A DNA stretch of 64,000 nucleotides from an uncultured Clostridia bacterium. GTDB lineage: Bacteria; Bacillota; Clostridia; Christensenellales; Borkfalkiaceae. Location: NCBI GenBank assembly GCA_947088135.1, contig CAMUFJ010000005.1, positions 11,954 through 75,953 on the forward strand. Direction: 5' to 3'. Shown in pieces: positions 23,597 to 32,317 of the stretch. Position numbers and translations under genes: made by a program. Under the pieces are notes generated by a model. The model saw only the letters and a list, made by a program, of their open reading frames with translations, was not told where the DNA came from and searched no databases. Every line of letters starts with the position of its first letter. Within the stretch, counting starts at the first letter, position 1.

Positions 23597-24838
23597 CTAA
23601 CAAATTTCGCCACGGCGGGCAAGGAGTTTCCCCAATATGCGTTCGCAGGCGATACGGCAATGCTCGTAGCTGAGCCCGCCTTGGAAGTATGCGGTATAGG
23701 GCTTGCGGATGGGCGCGTCGGCGGAAAGTTCGCCCGTTGCGCCGTTTACAAAAGTACCTGCCGCCATAATGACCTTACAGTCGTAGCCGGGCATATCCCA
23801 CGCTTCGGGACGAACAAAGGAATCGATCGGCGAGCACTCCTGCACGCTGCAAATAAAATCGGTTAGCTCCTCTTCCGTTTCAAACCGAATGGCGCGCGTG
23901 ATATCCGCGGGCGCTTTGCCGATTTCGGGAAAATTTTCATACCCGAGCGATTCAAGGCACTTCCCGATAAGCAAGCTCCCTTTCAGCGCTTGCGCGACCA
24001 TATGGGGCGCGGTAAAAAGCCCCTGATAAAAGAGCCGATACCCGTAGGCATACGAACCGACTTCACAGCCGACGGACGGCGCCGTCAGACGGTTTTCGCA
24101 AGCGGAAATATATTTATTTTTGCCCGCGAGATATCCCCCGGTAGGCGCTAACCCGCCTCCCGCGTTCTTAATGAGAGAACCCGCGATCAAATCGGCGCCG
24201 ACGGCGCAAGGCTCCGCCTCTTCTACGAATTCGCCGTAGCAGTTATCCACAAAAATACAGCCCTCGAAACCGCACTTCCGAACAAGCGAGCACATTTCTT
24301 CGATTTGTTCGATCGAAAACGCGTCGCGGAGCTCGTACCCGCGCGAACGCTGTATATAGATCATTTTATAGTCGTTTTCCGCAAGCGCAGTCCTAACAAG
24401 CTCGGCTTGAACACTGCCACCGTCATCGAGCGGTATTTCATGGAAAGAAATCTTATAATCGGCAAGCGAACCGTTTCCTTCTCCGTACACAACTCCGCGC
24501 AGAGTATCATAGGGCGTTCCCGTGATACACAAAACGCGGTCGTCGGGACGCAAAACTCCGAACAGCGCAACGGTGATTGCGTGCGTTCCGCTCAAAATCG
24601 CAGGGGAAACGATCGCACTCTCCGCACCGAACACGCGGGCATACACTTTTCCGAGCGATTCCCTGCCCTCATCGCCGTACCCGTAACCGTTCGTCGCGGC
24701 AAAATGACGCACTGCGATCCGCTCTTCGCGGAACGCTTCCAAAACTTTATTCGTATTGTGCAGAGAAATTTCGTCGATGCGCCGAAAATCTTCCGACAAA
24801 TTTACCTCCGCCTTTTTAATCAATTCTTCCGTTTTCAT
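23597..24838 (-). CDS. PLP-dependent methionine gamma-lyase family protein (YnbB-like)
   Basis: A 413-residue fold-type I PLP enzyme, formerly annotated as 'aluminium resistance protein' and now placed in the methionine gamma-lyase-like family. Seen motifs: HNTNKVLEAFREERIAVRHF and NGYGYGDEGRESLGKVYA at the N-terminus, FVDNCYGEFVE for the cofactor-binding Asp region, and ADLIAGSLIKNAGGGLAPTG with the Schiff-base lysine in SLIKN. Its true substrate is uncertain. It starts inside the end of miaA (23-bp overlap), a neighbourhood shared with other Firmicutes where the gene follows miaA or hfq; hfq is not present here. Confidence 0.87.
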   Translation of the reverse strand: MKTEELIKKAEVNLSEDFRRIDEISLHNTNKVLEAFREERIAVRHFAATNGYGYGDEGRESLGKVYARVFGAESAIVSPAILSGTHAITVALFGVLRPDDRVLCITGTPYDTLRGVVYGEGNGSLADYKISFHEIPLDDGGSVQAELVRTALAENDYKMIYIQRSRGYELRDAFSIEQIEEMCSLVRKCGFEGCIFVDNCYGEFVEEAEPCAVGADLIAGSLIKNAGGGLAPTGGYLAGKNKYISACENRLTAPSVGCEVGSYAYGYRLFYQGLFTAPHMVAQALKGSLLIGKCLESLGYENFPEIGKAPADITRAIRFETEEELTDFICSVQECSPIDSFVRPEAWDMPGYDCKVIMAAGTFVNGATGELSADAPIRKPYTAYFQGGLSYEHCRIACERILGKLLARRGEIC

Positions 24839-25727
24839 ATAACTTAATTACCTCTTCCGCCGCATTTATCGACGGCGCAACCCAAGTCAAATTTTTCATT
24901 CTTTTAAAGAAAGTTAACTGCCGTTTGGCATAATGGCGGGTATTCAGCTCAATTATGTCACGCATAGTACTATGAGAATCGCCGTTTTTCAAACCTTCTA
25001 CCACTTCTTTATAGCCGATGCCCTGCATACACTGCGCATTTTCAGGGATTCCGCTTTCGAGCAAGCTTTTCACCTCTTCTACCAAACCTCGACTCATCAT
25101 CTCGTCCACTCGCGCACGGATGCGCCGATACAGCTCCTCTCTCGGATAATCGAAGGAAACGGCGGTAAAATCGAAACGCGGAATGTCGGCGTCGTTTTGT
25201 TCGGATTTTTTCCGACCCGTTTGCTCGTAAATTTCGAGCGCGCGAATGATCCGCTTCGTGTCGTTCGGATGCAGAAGTTGCGCGCTTTCCGGATCGACTT
25301 CTTCAAGCCGTCGAAAAAGCGCCATCTTTCCGAAATCCTTTGCCATGCGTTCATACCTTGCGCGTATCCCTGCATCGGCGGGTGCGCTCCCGAACGAACG
25401 CGCATAAAGCAATGCGTTCATGTAAAAACCCGTTCCCCCGCATAGAATCGGCGTTTTTCCGCGCTTAGCTATTTCTTCGACGATCGGCAACGCAAGCCGC
25501 TCGAAATCGCTCACGGAAAAGCTTTCTTTCGGATCAGCTACGTCGATCATATAATGAGGGATTCCGCCGCGCTCCTCTTCGCTCGGTTTCGCCGTGCCGA
25601 TGTTCAATCCGCGATAGACAAGCAGAGCGTCGCATGAAATAATTTCTCCGTTAACCCGTTTGGCACATTCTACGGCGAGAGCGGTCTTACCGCTTGCGGT
25701 CGCCCCGCAGACGACGAGCAATTTCAT
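24816..25727 (-). CDS. miaA: tRNA dimethylallyltransferase MiaA
   Basis: Transfers the dimethylallyl group to A37 of tRNAs reading codons beginning with U, forming i6A, the substrate of MiaB encoded upstream. The 303-residue product has the P-loop GATASGKTALAVECAKR at the N-terminus, DALLVYRGLNIGTAKPS, the prenyl-donor segment CGGTGFYMNALLY, and TRHYAKRQLTFFKRMKNLTW near the C-terminus. All are family signatures. It overlaps mutL by 4 bp. Confidence 0.96.
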   Translation of the reverse strand: MKLLVVCGATASGKTALAVECAKRVNGEIISCDALLVYRGLNIGTAKPSEEERGGIPHYMIDVADPKESFSVSDFERLALPIVEEIAKRGKTPILCGGTGFYMNALLYARSFGSAPADAGIRARYERMAKDFGKMALFRRLEEVDPESAQLLHPNDTKRIIRALEIYEQTGRKKSEQNDADIPRFDFTAVSFDYPREELYRRIRARVDEMMSRGLVEEVKSLLESGIPENAQCMQGIGYKEVVEGLKNGDSHSTMRDIIELNTRHYAKRQLTFFKRMKNLTWVAPSINAAEEVIKLYENGRID

Positions 25728-27601
25728 ACGATCCTCTTAAACAATTTCTCGATTTCGCTCTTTTTCATTTTTACCGCGACAGGTCTGCCGTGCGGGCACC
25801 TCAGCCCCATGTCTCCCTCGGCTTCCTCGATGAGAGCGCGCACCTCTTGTTCGGAAAGCGCCTCTCCACCCTTCACGGCAGCTTTACAAGCCGCACTTGC
25901 GAGCTTATCCCTGAGCAAATCGGCAAGGCGAATGGCGCGCAAGCTCTCCATAGATCCGAGCAGATCGCCGAAAAAACGTTCGAGGTCGATGGACTGTAAA
26001 TCGACGGGCACCGCGGAAATTTTAACGCTTGTTCCGCCGAACTCCTCCGCTTCAAAGCCGAGTTCGCGCAGCACCCCCAAATTTTTTTCAAAGAAAGCGT
26101 ACTCTTGCGCGTTCATATTGAGAATATAAGGCACAAGCATGGGCTGAGATATAGGCTCGCGCCGTTCCAAGCGCGCCTGCAAACGGTTAAAAATCAGCCT
26201 CTCATGCGCCGCGTGCTGGTCGATAAAATAGGCATTGTCACCCGCCTCGTATATGAGATAGGTGCGGAAAAGATCGCCTTTATACTGCAAATTTTGCGGG
26301 TCGATTTTCTCCTGCACCGCCTTTTTTTGCTCGGTTTCCCGCAAGAATTTCTGGTTTTCAGCAAAAACGTCCTCTTGCGGTGCGCGCACTTTAAACGCTG
26401 TGGTTTCCTGCGGCTCGAAAAAGCGGGGCGCCGCCCCTTTGTTTACGGGTGTAAGGTCGAACGCAAGTTCCTTTTTCGCCTGCACATAGTTCATCGGCGG
26501 CATTTTCGTTTGTTCGCTCTGAACGGGCGCAACCGCCGTCTTTTCCGCAACCGCCTCTACCCGCTTCGACTCTTCCGCCCTCACCGACTTGGGCGCCTGT
26601 GCAAGATATTCAAGCGCGCGGGAATTGCCGTCGAGTACGGCGGAAATTACGGAATAGACGCAACCGTAGATGATTTGGTTATCCGCAAACCGCACGTCCG
26701 CCTTGTTGGGGTGTACGTTCACGTCCACGATTTCAGGCGGAATTTCCAAAAACAGCACGTAAAAAGGATACTGCCGTTTCATAAGATAAGAACCGTACGC
26801 GTTCGCAACTGCCATGCTTACCGTTTGATTAACAACGTACCGACCGTTCACAAACAAACTCTGATAGCTCCGATTTGGTTTGGAAAAATTCTGATTGCCG
26901 ATAAAGCCGCGGATACGGATCCCGTGTTTTTCGGCGTCGAGCTCATAGCAATTCTCCAAAACGCCGCTTCCGTACGCCACGGCAAGCGCGCTCTTTAACC
27001 CGTCGCCGAACGAACGGTATTTTACTTTTCCGTTTGCAATATAGGAAAAAGAAATCTGCGGACAAGACAGTAGAAAGCGCGCCATCATTGCCGTCACGTC
27101 GCTCTCCTCCTGTCCGTCCGATTTTAAAAATTTCAAGCGGGCGGGTGTGTTGAAAAAGAGATTTTCCACCGTGACCACCGTCCCGTTCGCGCCCGCATCC
27201 TGCTGTATTTCTCCCAATGTGCCCCCTTCCGAAGCGAGCGAGTACGCATGTCCGTCCGCAGTCTTGGAAAGGATCTTCATGCGGGAAACCGCCGCAATGG
27301 AAGCGACCGCCTCGCCGCGGAAGCCGAGCGTATGAACGCGGAACAAGTCCTCGGCGACGCGAAGCTTACTCGTCGCGTGCGGTGAAAAGGCGTGTTTCAA
27401 ATCTTCGCGCGCGATTCCGCTACCGTTGTCGCTTACGCGCACGAGCTTTTTGCCTCCTTCCTCGATTTCCACGTTGATTTCCGTCGCGCCCGCGTCGATC
27501 GCGTTCTCCACAAGCTCCTTTACAACGGAATACGGGCGATCGACTACCTCGCCCGCCGCAATTTTATTATATACTTCCTGAGGCAGTAAATTGATTTTCA
27601 T
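25724..27601 (-). CDS. mutL: DNA mismatch repair protein MutL
   Basis: Couples mismatch recognition by MutS to strand nicking. The ATG at 27601 gives the standard start KINLLPQEVYNKIAAGEVVDRP; an upstream in-frame ATG would run into mutS. The 625-residue product has the GHKL ATPase motifs (VENAIDAGAT, DNGSGI, THGFRGEA-like HTLGFRGEAVASIAA) and a C-terminal dimerisation/endonuclease domain with IDQHAAHERL, ACKAAVKGG and CPHGRPV. The metal-binding motif is normally DQHA-x2-E-x4-E; here the last Glu is Asn, while the other metal motifs are intact. The stop overlaps miaA by 4 bp. Confidence 0.95.
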   Translation of the reverse strand: MKINLLPQEVYNKIAAGEVVDRPYSVVKELVENAIDAGATEINVEIEEGGKKLVRVSDNGSGIAREDLKHAFSPHATSKLRVAEDLFRVHTLGFRGEAVASIAAVSRMKILSKTADGHAYSLASEGGTLGEIQQDAGANGTVVTVENLFFNTPARLKFLKSDGQEESDVTAMMARFLLSCPQISFSYIANGKVKYRSFGDGLKSALAVAYGSGVLENCYELDAEKHGIRIRGFIGNQNFSKPNRSYQSLFVNGRYVVNQTVSMAVANAYGSYLMKRQYPFYVLFLEIPPEIVDVNVHPNKADVRFADNQIIYGCVYSVISAVLDGNSRALEYLAQAPKSVRAEESKRVEAVAEKTAVAPVQSEQTKMPPMNYVQAKKELAFDLTPVNKGAAPRFFEPQETTAFKVRAPQEDVFAENQKFLRETEQKKAVQEKIDPQNLQYKGDLFRTYLIYEAGDNAYFIDQHAAHERLIFNRLQARLERREPISQPMLVPYILNMNAQEYAFFEKNLGVLRELGFEAEEFGGTSVKISAVPVDLQSIDLERFFGDLLGSMESLRAIRLADLLRDKLASAACKAAVKGGEALSEQEVRALIEEAEGDMGLRCPHGRPVAVKMKKSEIEKLFKRIV

Positions 27602-27611
27602 ATACTGTATC

Positions 27612-30191
27612 CTATCTGATTTTTTCCTTCCATTCGGAGAGGAGCGCCAATGCCTGCAAGGGCGTGAGCGCGTTGACGTCAATCCCTTCCAATTCGCGCT
27701 TTAAATCGACTTTCTCCTCCGTTTCCTCTTCCACGATTTCTTCGGGAAGTCCGCGCTTAGACAAGTCGTTCCGTTCGAGCTTTTTCAAGATCACCTTCGC
27801 GCGCGCAGTGACCTCTTCCGGCACACCCGCAAGAGCGGCGACCTCCACACCGAAACTGCGGGAAGCCCCGCCCCGCACGATTTTACGCAAAAAGACGATA
27901 TTTCCGCCGATTTCCCGCACGTTGATTTTGTAATTCTTCGCCCCGTCCAGCTTTCCTTCGAGCTCAGTAAGCTCATGGTAATGCGTAGCGAACAGCGTTT
28001 TTGCGCGCACTTTTTCGGTAAGGTACTCTATGACCGACCAAGCGATCGAAAGCCCGTCGAATGTGCTCGTGCCCCGCCCGACTTCGTCCAAAACGAGCAA
28101 ACTTTTTTCCGTCGCGTTGCGCAGAATATTGGCGACCTCCGTCATCTCCACCATAAAGGTGCTCCGATCTAAAATAAGGTTGTCGCTTGCGCCGATCCTT
28201 GTAAAAATGCGGTCGCAAATGGGAATGCGCGCACGTTTTGCCGGCACGAAACAGCCTACCTGAGCCAAATACACAGTGAGCGCGATTTGCCTTAAATACG
28301 TGCTTTTACCCGCCATATTCGGCCCCGTAATGATCATGGTACGGTTTTCACCGCCATCCAAACAACAGTCGTTCGGAATAAAGCGTTCCCGCGAAATCGC
28401 TTCCACCACGGGATGCCGCCCCTCTTCGATTTCAAGCGCACCCTCTTCCGCGATCTCGGGTCTGCAATACTTGTTCTCTTTTGCCACCGTCGCAAAAGAC
28501 AAAAGGCAGTCGAGAATCGCAATCGCGTTTGCAATTTTTTGGAAAACTTGAATATTTTTCGAAAGGATCTCCAAAAGCTCTCCGTAGAGATGCTCTTCAA
28601 GCCGCGTCGCGGCGTCGTCGCTTCCTAAAATTTTGCGCTCCAACTCCTTTAATTCCTCGGTCGTGAAGCGTTCCCCGCCCGCAAGCGTCTGTCTGCGCTG
28701 ATAGGAATAAGGCACTTTATCGCAGAACGACTTGCTCACCTCTATATAATAGCCGAACACGCGGTTGTAACCGATTTTCAAAGTGCGAATGCCCGTCTTC
28801 TCGCGCTCTCGCGCTTCCAACTCCGCCACGAGCGATTTTCCGCTGTTTTTTACGTTCCGCAACTCGTCGAGCTGTTCGTTGTACCCTTCGCGAATATATC
28901 CGCCCTCTTTGCGGGTAAGCGCCTGCGGTGAAATCGCGCGGTCGATCAAGGAACAAACTTCCTTGGTATCGATAAAATTGTCCGCAACATTCTTCAATAG
29001 CGCGGAAGAAAAGCCCGCGAGCTGAAATTTCAGCGAAGGCACGACGGCGAGCGATGCGGAAAGCGCTAAACAGTCGCGCGGCTGTAAATTGCCGTTCGAT
29101 ATGCGTCCCGTAAGCCGTTCGATGTCCTGTACGCCGACAAGCATATCGCAAAGCCCCATACGCGCAACCGTAGAACGAAACAATTCCTCCACTGCGTCGA
29201 GCCGCGCCTCTATTCTGCTCTTTTTCGCAAGCGGAGCGGACAGCAAAGCGGTAAGCTTTCGCGCCCCCATGCCCGTCTTTGTCCTGTCGAGCAACCATAA
29301 AAGAGACCCGTATTTTTTTCCCTCGCCTAAATTTTTGAGGATTTCGAGATTTCGGATTGCGGTAACGTCAAGCTCCATGCTCTCGCTTGCGTCCGCATAG
29401 CGCAAGGTATTGATATTTTTAAGTCCGTGCTTTTGAGTGTCGCGCAAATATTCCACGAGCGCGCCTGCGGCAATAACCGCCTGCGGACGCTTTTCCATTC
29501 CCAACGCTTCCATAGATGCCACCGCAAGCTGTTCTTTGAGATTTTTCTCCGCCTGCGACCGTTCGAACGCCCAAGGAAGATAACAGGAAAAGGATGGCAG
29601 TATCCGCTCCTTTTCCGCCTGTTCTTTGGTTGAAAGTAAAAATTCCTCGTTACAGATGATTTCCGCAACGCTCAAATTGGCGAGCGAGCTCAAAACACGC
29701 TCTGCGTCCTCCTCCATGCGCACGCAAAATTCGCCCGTCGTAATATCCGCCCATGCAAGCGCGTACGCATTTCCGCTCTGATAGGCGCAGGCAATATAGT
29801 TGTTTTTCTTTTCGTCAAGTAAGCTCTCTTCGGTAACGGTGCCCGCGGTGACGATGCGGATAACGTCCCGATCTACCATTTTTCCCGCCTGCGGATCGGA
29901 AAGCTGTTCGCAGATAGCCACCCGTTCCCCCAAGGAAACAAGCTTTGCAATGTATCCGTCCGCCGCATGGAAAGGAATACCGCACATGGGCGCGCGTTCT
30001 TTTAAGCCGCAATCCCTGCCCGTCAGCGTCAAATCGAGCAACTTCGAAACGCGAATCGCGTCGTCGAAAAACATTTCGTAGAAATCGCCCAAACGGTAAA
30101 AAATAATGCAATCCTCATGTTGAAGCTTCACGGAAACGTAATGCTTCATCATTGGCGACAGTTCGTTTACATTCAATTCCTTTATCGTCAT
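27612..30191 (-). CDS. mutS: DNA mismatch repair protein MutS
   Basis: Recognises mismatches and small loops. The 859-residue product has the mismatch-probing motif GDFYEMFFDDA (Phe-x-Glu) near residue 37, the connector and lever domains, Walker A GPNMAGKSTYLRQIA (about 620) and LLVLDEVGRGTSTFDG, and the C-terminal dimerisation region. Length is normal for MutS1. It overlaps miaB by 4 bp, and mutL follows after 10 bp with the poor ribosome site AGGA, so mutL may depend on coupling to mutS. Confidence 0.97.
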   Translation of the reverse strand: MTIKELNVNELSPMMKHYVSVKLQHEDCIIFYRLGDFYEMFFDDAIRVSKLLDLTLTGRDCGLKERAPMCGIPFHAADGYIAKLVSLGERVAICEQLSDPQAGKMVDRDVIRIVTAGTVTEESLLDEKKNNYIACAYQSGNAYALAWADITTGEFCVRMEEDAERVLSSLANLSVAEIICNEEFLLSTKEQAEKERILPSFSCYLPWAFERSQAEKNLKEQLAVASMEALGMEKRPQAVIAAGALVEYLRDTQKHGLKNINTLRYADASESMELDVTAIRNLEILKNLGEGKKYGSLLWLLDRTKTGMGARKLTALLSAPLAKKSRIEARLDAVEELFRSTVARMGLCDMLVGVQDIERLTGRISNGNLQPRDCLALSASLAVVPSLKFQLAGFSSALLKNVADNFIDTKEVCSLIDRAISPQALTRKEGGYIREGYNEQLDELRNVKNSGKSLVAELEAREREKTGIRTLKIGYNRVFGYYIEVSKSFCDKVPYSYQRRQTLAGGERFTTEELKELERKILGSDDAATRLEEHLYGELLEILSKNIQVFQKIANAIAILDCLLSFATVAKENKYCRPEIAEEGALEIEEGRHPVVEAISRERFIPNDCCLDGGENRTMIITGPNMAGKSTYLRQIALTVYLAQVGCFVPAKRARIPICDRIFTRIGASDNLILDRSTFMVEMTEVANILRNATEKSLLVLDEVGRGTSTFDGLSIAWSVIEYLTEKVRAKTLFATHYHELTELEGKLDGAKNYKINVREIGGNIVFLRKIVRGGASRSFGVEVAALAGVPEEVTARAKVILKKLERNDLSKRGLPEEIVEEETEEKVDLKRELEGIDVNALTPLQALALLSEWKEKIR

Positions 30192-31501
30192 TCGTCCCCC
30201 TTCGCACGTTCACCGTAGAGTGAAATGCCGTTCGCCTTCGTAATATTCAGCGTTACAAACTCCCCGACGGGGTTATTATCGCTCTCGAAATACCCCATTC
30301 TGCCGTGTTCGTCCCTGCCCATATACATTTTTTTCTTCTCGTCGTAATCCTCGCATAAAATTTTCACCTTATGTCCGACGACGCGCGCGCTCTTTTCCCG
30401 CGTTTGCGAATTGACAAGATCGATAAGGCGGGTGATACGGTTCTTAGACACCTCGTCCGGTATCCGCCCCTCCATTTCCGCCGCTTTCGTGCCCGTGCGC
30501 GGAGAATAAATAAACGTGAACGCGGAGGAAAAACCCGCCTCCTTCACAAGGGAAAGCGTTTCGCAAAAATCCTCTTCCGTTTCCGTAGGGAACCCGACGA
30601 TGAGATCGGTCGTCAGCTCGCAGTCGGGGATCTCCCGTCTTAAAAGCGCCACGTCCTCCAAGTACTTCTCCCGCGTATAACGGCGGTTCATAAGCGATAA
30701 AATGCGGTTAGAACCCGACTGCGCGGGCAAGTGCAAGCACTTGCAAATGTTATCGTGCTTTTTCATGACCGCAACGAGCCGTTCCGAAAAATCCTTGGGG
30801 TGCGAAGTCATAAACCGCAATCGGAAATCACCGGGGATAGATGCGACCGCGTCGAGCAAGACGGGAAAATCGACCTCTCCGTCCCGATAAGAATTTACGT
30901 TTTGTCCGAGTAGTGTAATCTCGCGGTATCCCTCTTTTATAAGCGCTTCCGCCTCCCGCAAGACGTCCGCCATTTTGCGGGAACACTCTCTGCCCCGCAC
31001 GTACGGCACGATGCAATAGGTGCAAAAATTATTACAGCCGTAAGTGATATTCACCCAAGCGTTGGGATAGCTCGTGCGCACGGGCGACGCGCCGTCCTCC
31101 GTTTCCCCCCGCTCCTCCAAGAGTGAAACGACCGTCTTTTTATCGTTGCGTTTTCTGACAATAAGCTCTCCGAGCTCGGAAAGATTGTGCGTGCCGAACA
31201 CGATATCGACAAAAGGAAATTTCGTCCTTAAAATTTCCGCCTTGCCCGCTTCTTGCGCCATGCAGCCCCCCACGGCAATCATCAGTCCGCGCTTGGTTCT
31301 TTTCAGCTTTTTAAGCGCGCCGATATTTCCGAACGCATGGTTCTCCGCGTTCTCCCGAATACAGCAGGTGTTGAATACGATAATGTCCGCCTCTTCCAAA
31401 GAGGCTTCGGATTCATAGCCGACCGTACGCAGAATGCCCGCGATTTTTTCCGATTCGTGCAGATTCATTTGGCACCCGTAGGTGACGATGTGATATTTCA
31501 T
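30188..31501 (-). CDS. miaB: tRNA-2-methylthio-N6-dimethylallyladenosine synthase MiaB
   Basis: Radical-SAM methylthiotransferase converting i6A37 to ms2i6A37. The 437-residue product has the N-terminal UPF0004 domain (TYGCQMNLHESEKIAG, with its iron-sulfur cysteines including FNTCCIREN and GGCMAQE), the radical-SAM triad CNNFCTYC (about residue 155), and a C-terminal TRAM domain (VKILCEDYDEKKKMYMGRDE). It acts on the product of MiaA, encoded in the same operon. It starts 3 bp after cobB and overlaps mutS by 4 bp. Confidence 0.96.
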   Translation of the reverse strand: MKYHIVTYGCQMNLHESEKIAGILRTVGYESEASLEEADIIVFNTCCIRENAENHAFGNIGALKKLKRTKRGLMIAVGGCMAQEAGKAEILRTKFPFVDIVFGTHNLSELGELIVRKRNDKKTVVSLLEERGETEDGASPVRTSYPNAWVNITYGCNNFCTYCIVPYVRGRECSRKMADVLREAEALIKEGYREITLLGQNVNSYRDGEVDFPVLLDAVASIPGDFRLRFMTSHPKDFSERLVAVMKKHDNICKCLHLPAQSGSNRILSLMNRRYTREKYLEDVALLRREIPDCELTTDLIVGFPTETEEDFCETLSLVKEAGFSSAFTFIYSPRTGTKAAEMEGRIPDEVSKNRITRLIDLVNSQTREKSARVVGHKVKILCEDYDEKKKMYMGRDEHGRMGYFESDNNPVGEFVTLNITKANGISLYGERAKGDE

Positions 31502-31504
31502 ACG

Positions 31505-32206
31505 CTAAATTTCGGAGAATACCTCTCCAAGTCCTCTGTGAATTACTAAATCGCACTTGTGATCGAGCGACGTTTCGTCGCGATTGATGAGCACAAGATG
31601 CTTGCCGCGAAAACAGTTTACAAAGCTTGCCGCAGGATAAACGGTGAGAGAAGTGCCCGCAACGACGAGCATATCCGCTTCGGAGATCGCGCTCACCGCA
31701 CCCTGTACCGTTTCTGCGTCGAGCGACTCTCCGTACAGCACGACGTCGGGCTTAACAAGTCCCCCGCATCGGCATTTGGGAATTCCGTCGCAGGCGGCGA
31801 TTTCCTCGGCGGACATCGGCGCGCCGCACTTTAAACAAAAATTGCGGTGTACGCTACCGTGCAGTTCGAAGACACGCTTGCTTCCTGCTGCTTGATGAAG
31901 CCCGTCGATATTTTGCGTAACGACGGCGAGCAGTTTCCCCTCCCGCTCCCATTCGGCAAGGCGGTTGTGAACGGCGTTCGGTTTCGCCCAAAGCGGAAGC
32001 ATCTTATCCTTGTAAAAACGGTAAAATTCCGCCGTATGAGAGAAAAAGTAATCCGCGCTCAAAATACGCTCGGGAGGTACGGCGTATTTCATATGGTACA
32101 ACCCGTCCTGCGAACGAAAATCGGGAATCCCGCTCTCCGTGGACACTCCCGCACCCCCGAAAAATACGATTCGCCCGCTCGATTGTACCATTTCCCGTAA
32201 GGTCAT
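31505..32206 (-). CDS. cobB: Sir2-family NAD-dependent protein deacylase
   Basis: A 233-residue sirtuin that removes acyl groups from lysines using NAD. It has the NAD-binding GAGVSTESGIPDFRSQDGLY, TQNIDGLHQAAG with the catalytic His in ELHGS, and a zinc ribbon CLKCG / CRCG. The Rossmann end VVAGTSLTVYPAA is intact. It is the promoter-proximal gene of the cobB-miaB-mutS-mutL-miaA unit, directly behind a good sigma-A promoter (32235-32263). The sequence does not distinguish deacetylase from desuccinylase activity. Confidence 0.94.
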   Translation of the reverse strand: MTLREMVQSSGRIVFFGGAGVSTESGIPDFRSQDGLYHMKYAVPPERILSADYFFSHTAEFYRFYKDKMLPLWAKPNAVHNRLAEWEREGKLLAVVTQNIDGLHQAAGSKRVFELHGSVHRNFCLKCGAPMSAEEIAACDGIPKCRCGGLVKPDVVLYGESLDAETVQGAVSAISEADMLVVAGTSLTVYPAASFVNCFRGKHLVLINRDETSLDHKCDLVIHRGLGEVFSEI

Positions 32207-32234
32207 AGAAACTCCGCATTATTTTTCAAATTAC

Positions 32235-32263
32235 ATTGTATCACAAATTTAAAATTTTTTCAA
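32235..32263 (-). promoter_or_regulatory. Sigma-A promoter of the cobB-mutSL-miaA operon
   Basis: Minus strand TTGAAA (32263-32258), 17-bp spacer, TACAAT (32240-32235); leader of about 20 nt to the cobB ATG. Confidence 0.75.
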
Positions 32264-32280
32264 CAAATGCGATAAATAAT

Positions 32281-32296
32281 CGGAAAATTTTTTCCG
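32281..32296. repeat. 16-bp inverted repeat upstream of the class A PBP gene
   Basis: CGGAAAA-TT-TTTTCCG, a perfect 7-2-7 palindrome ending 21 bp before the PBP start. It may be an operator for the plus-strand gene; no clear -10/-35 pair for that gene could be found nearby. Confidence 0.4.
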
Positions 32297-32317
32297 CAAA
32301 TACAAATACTACTGTAC

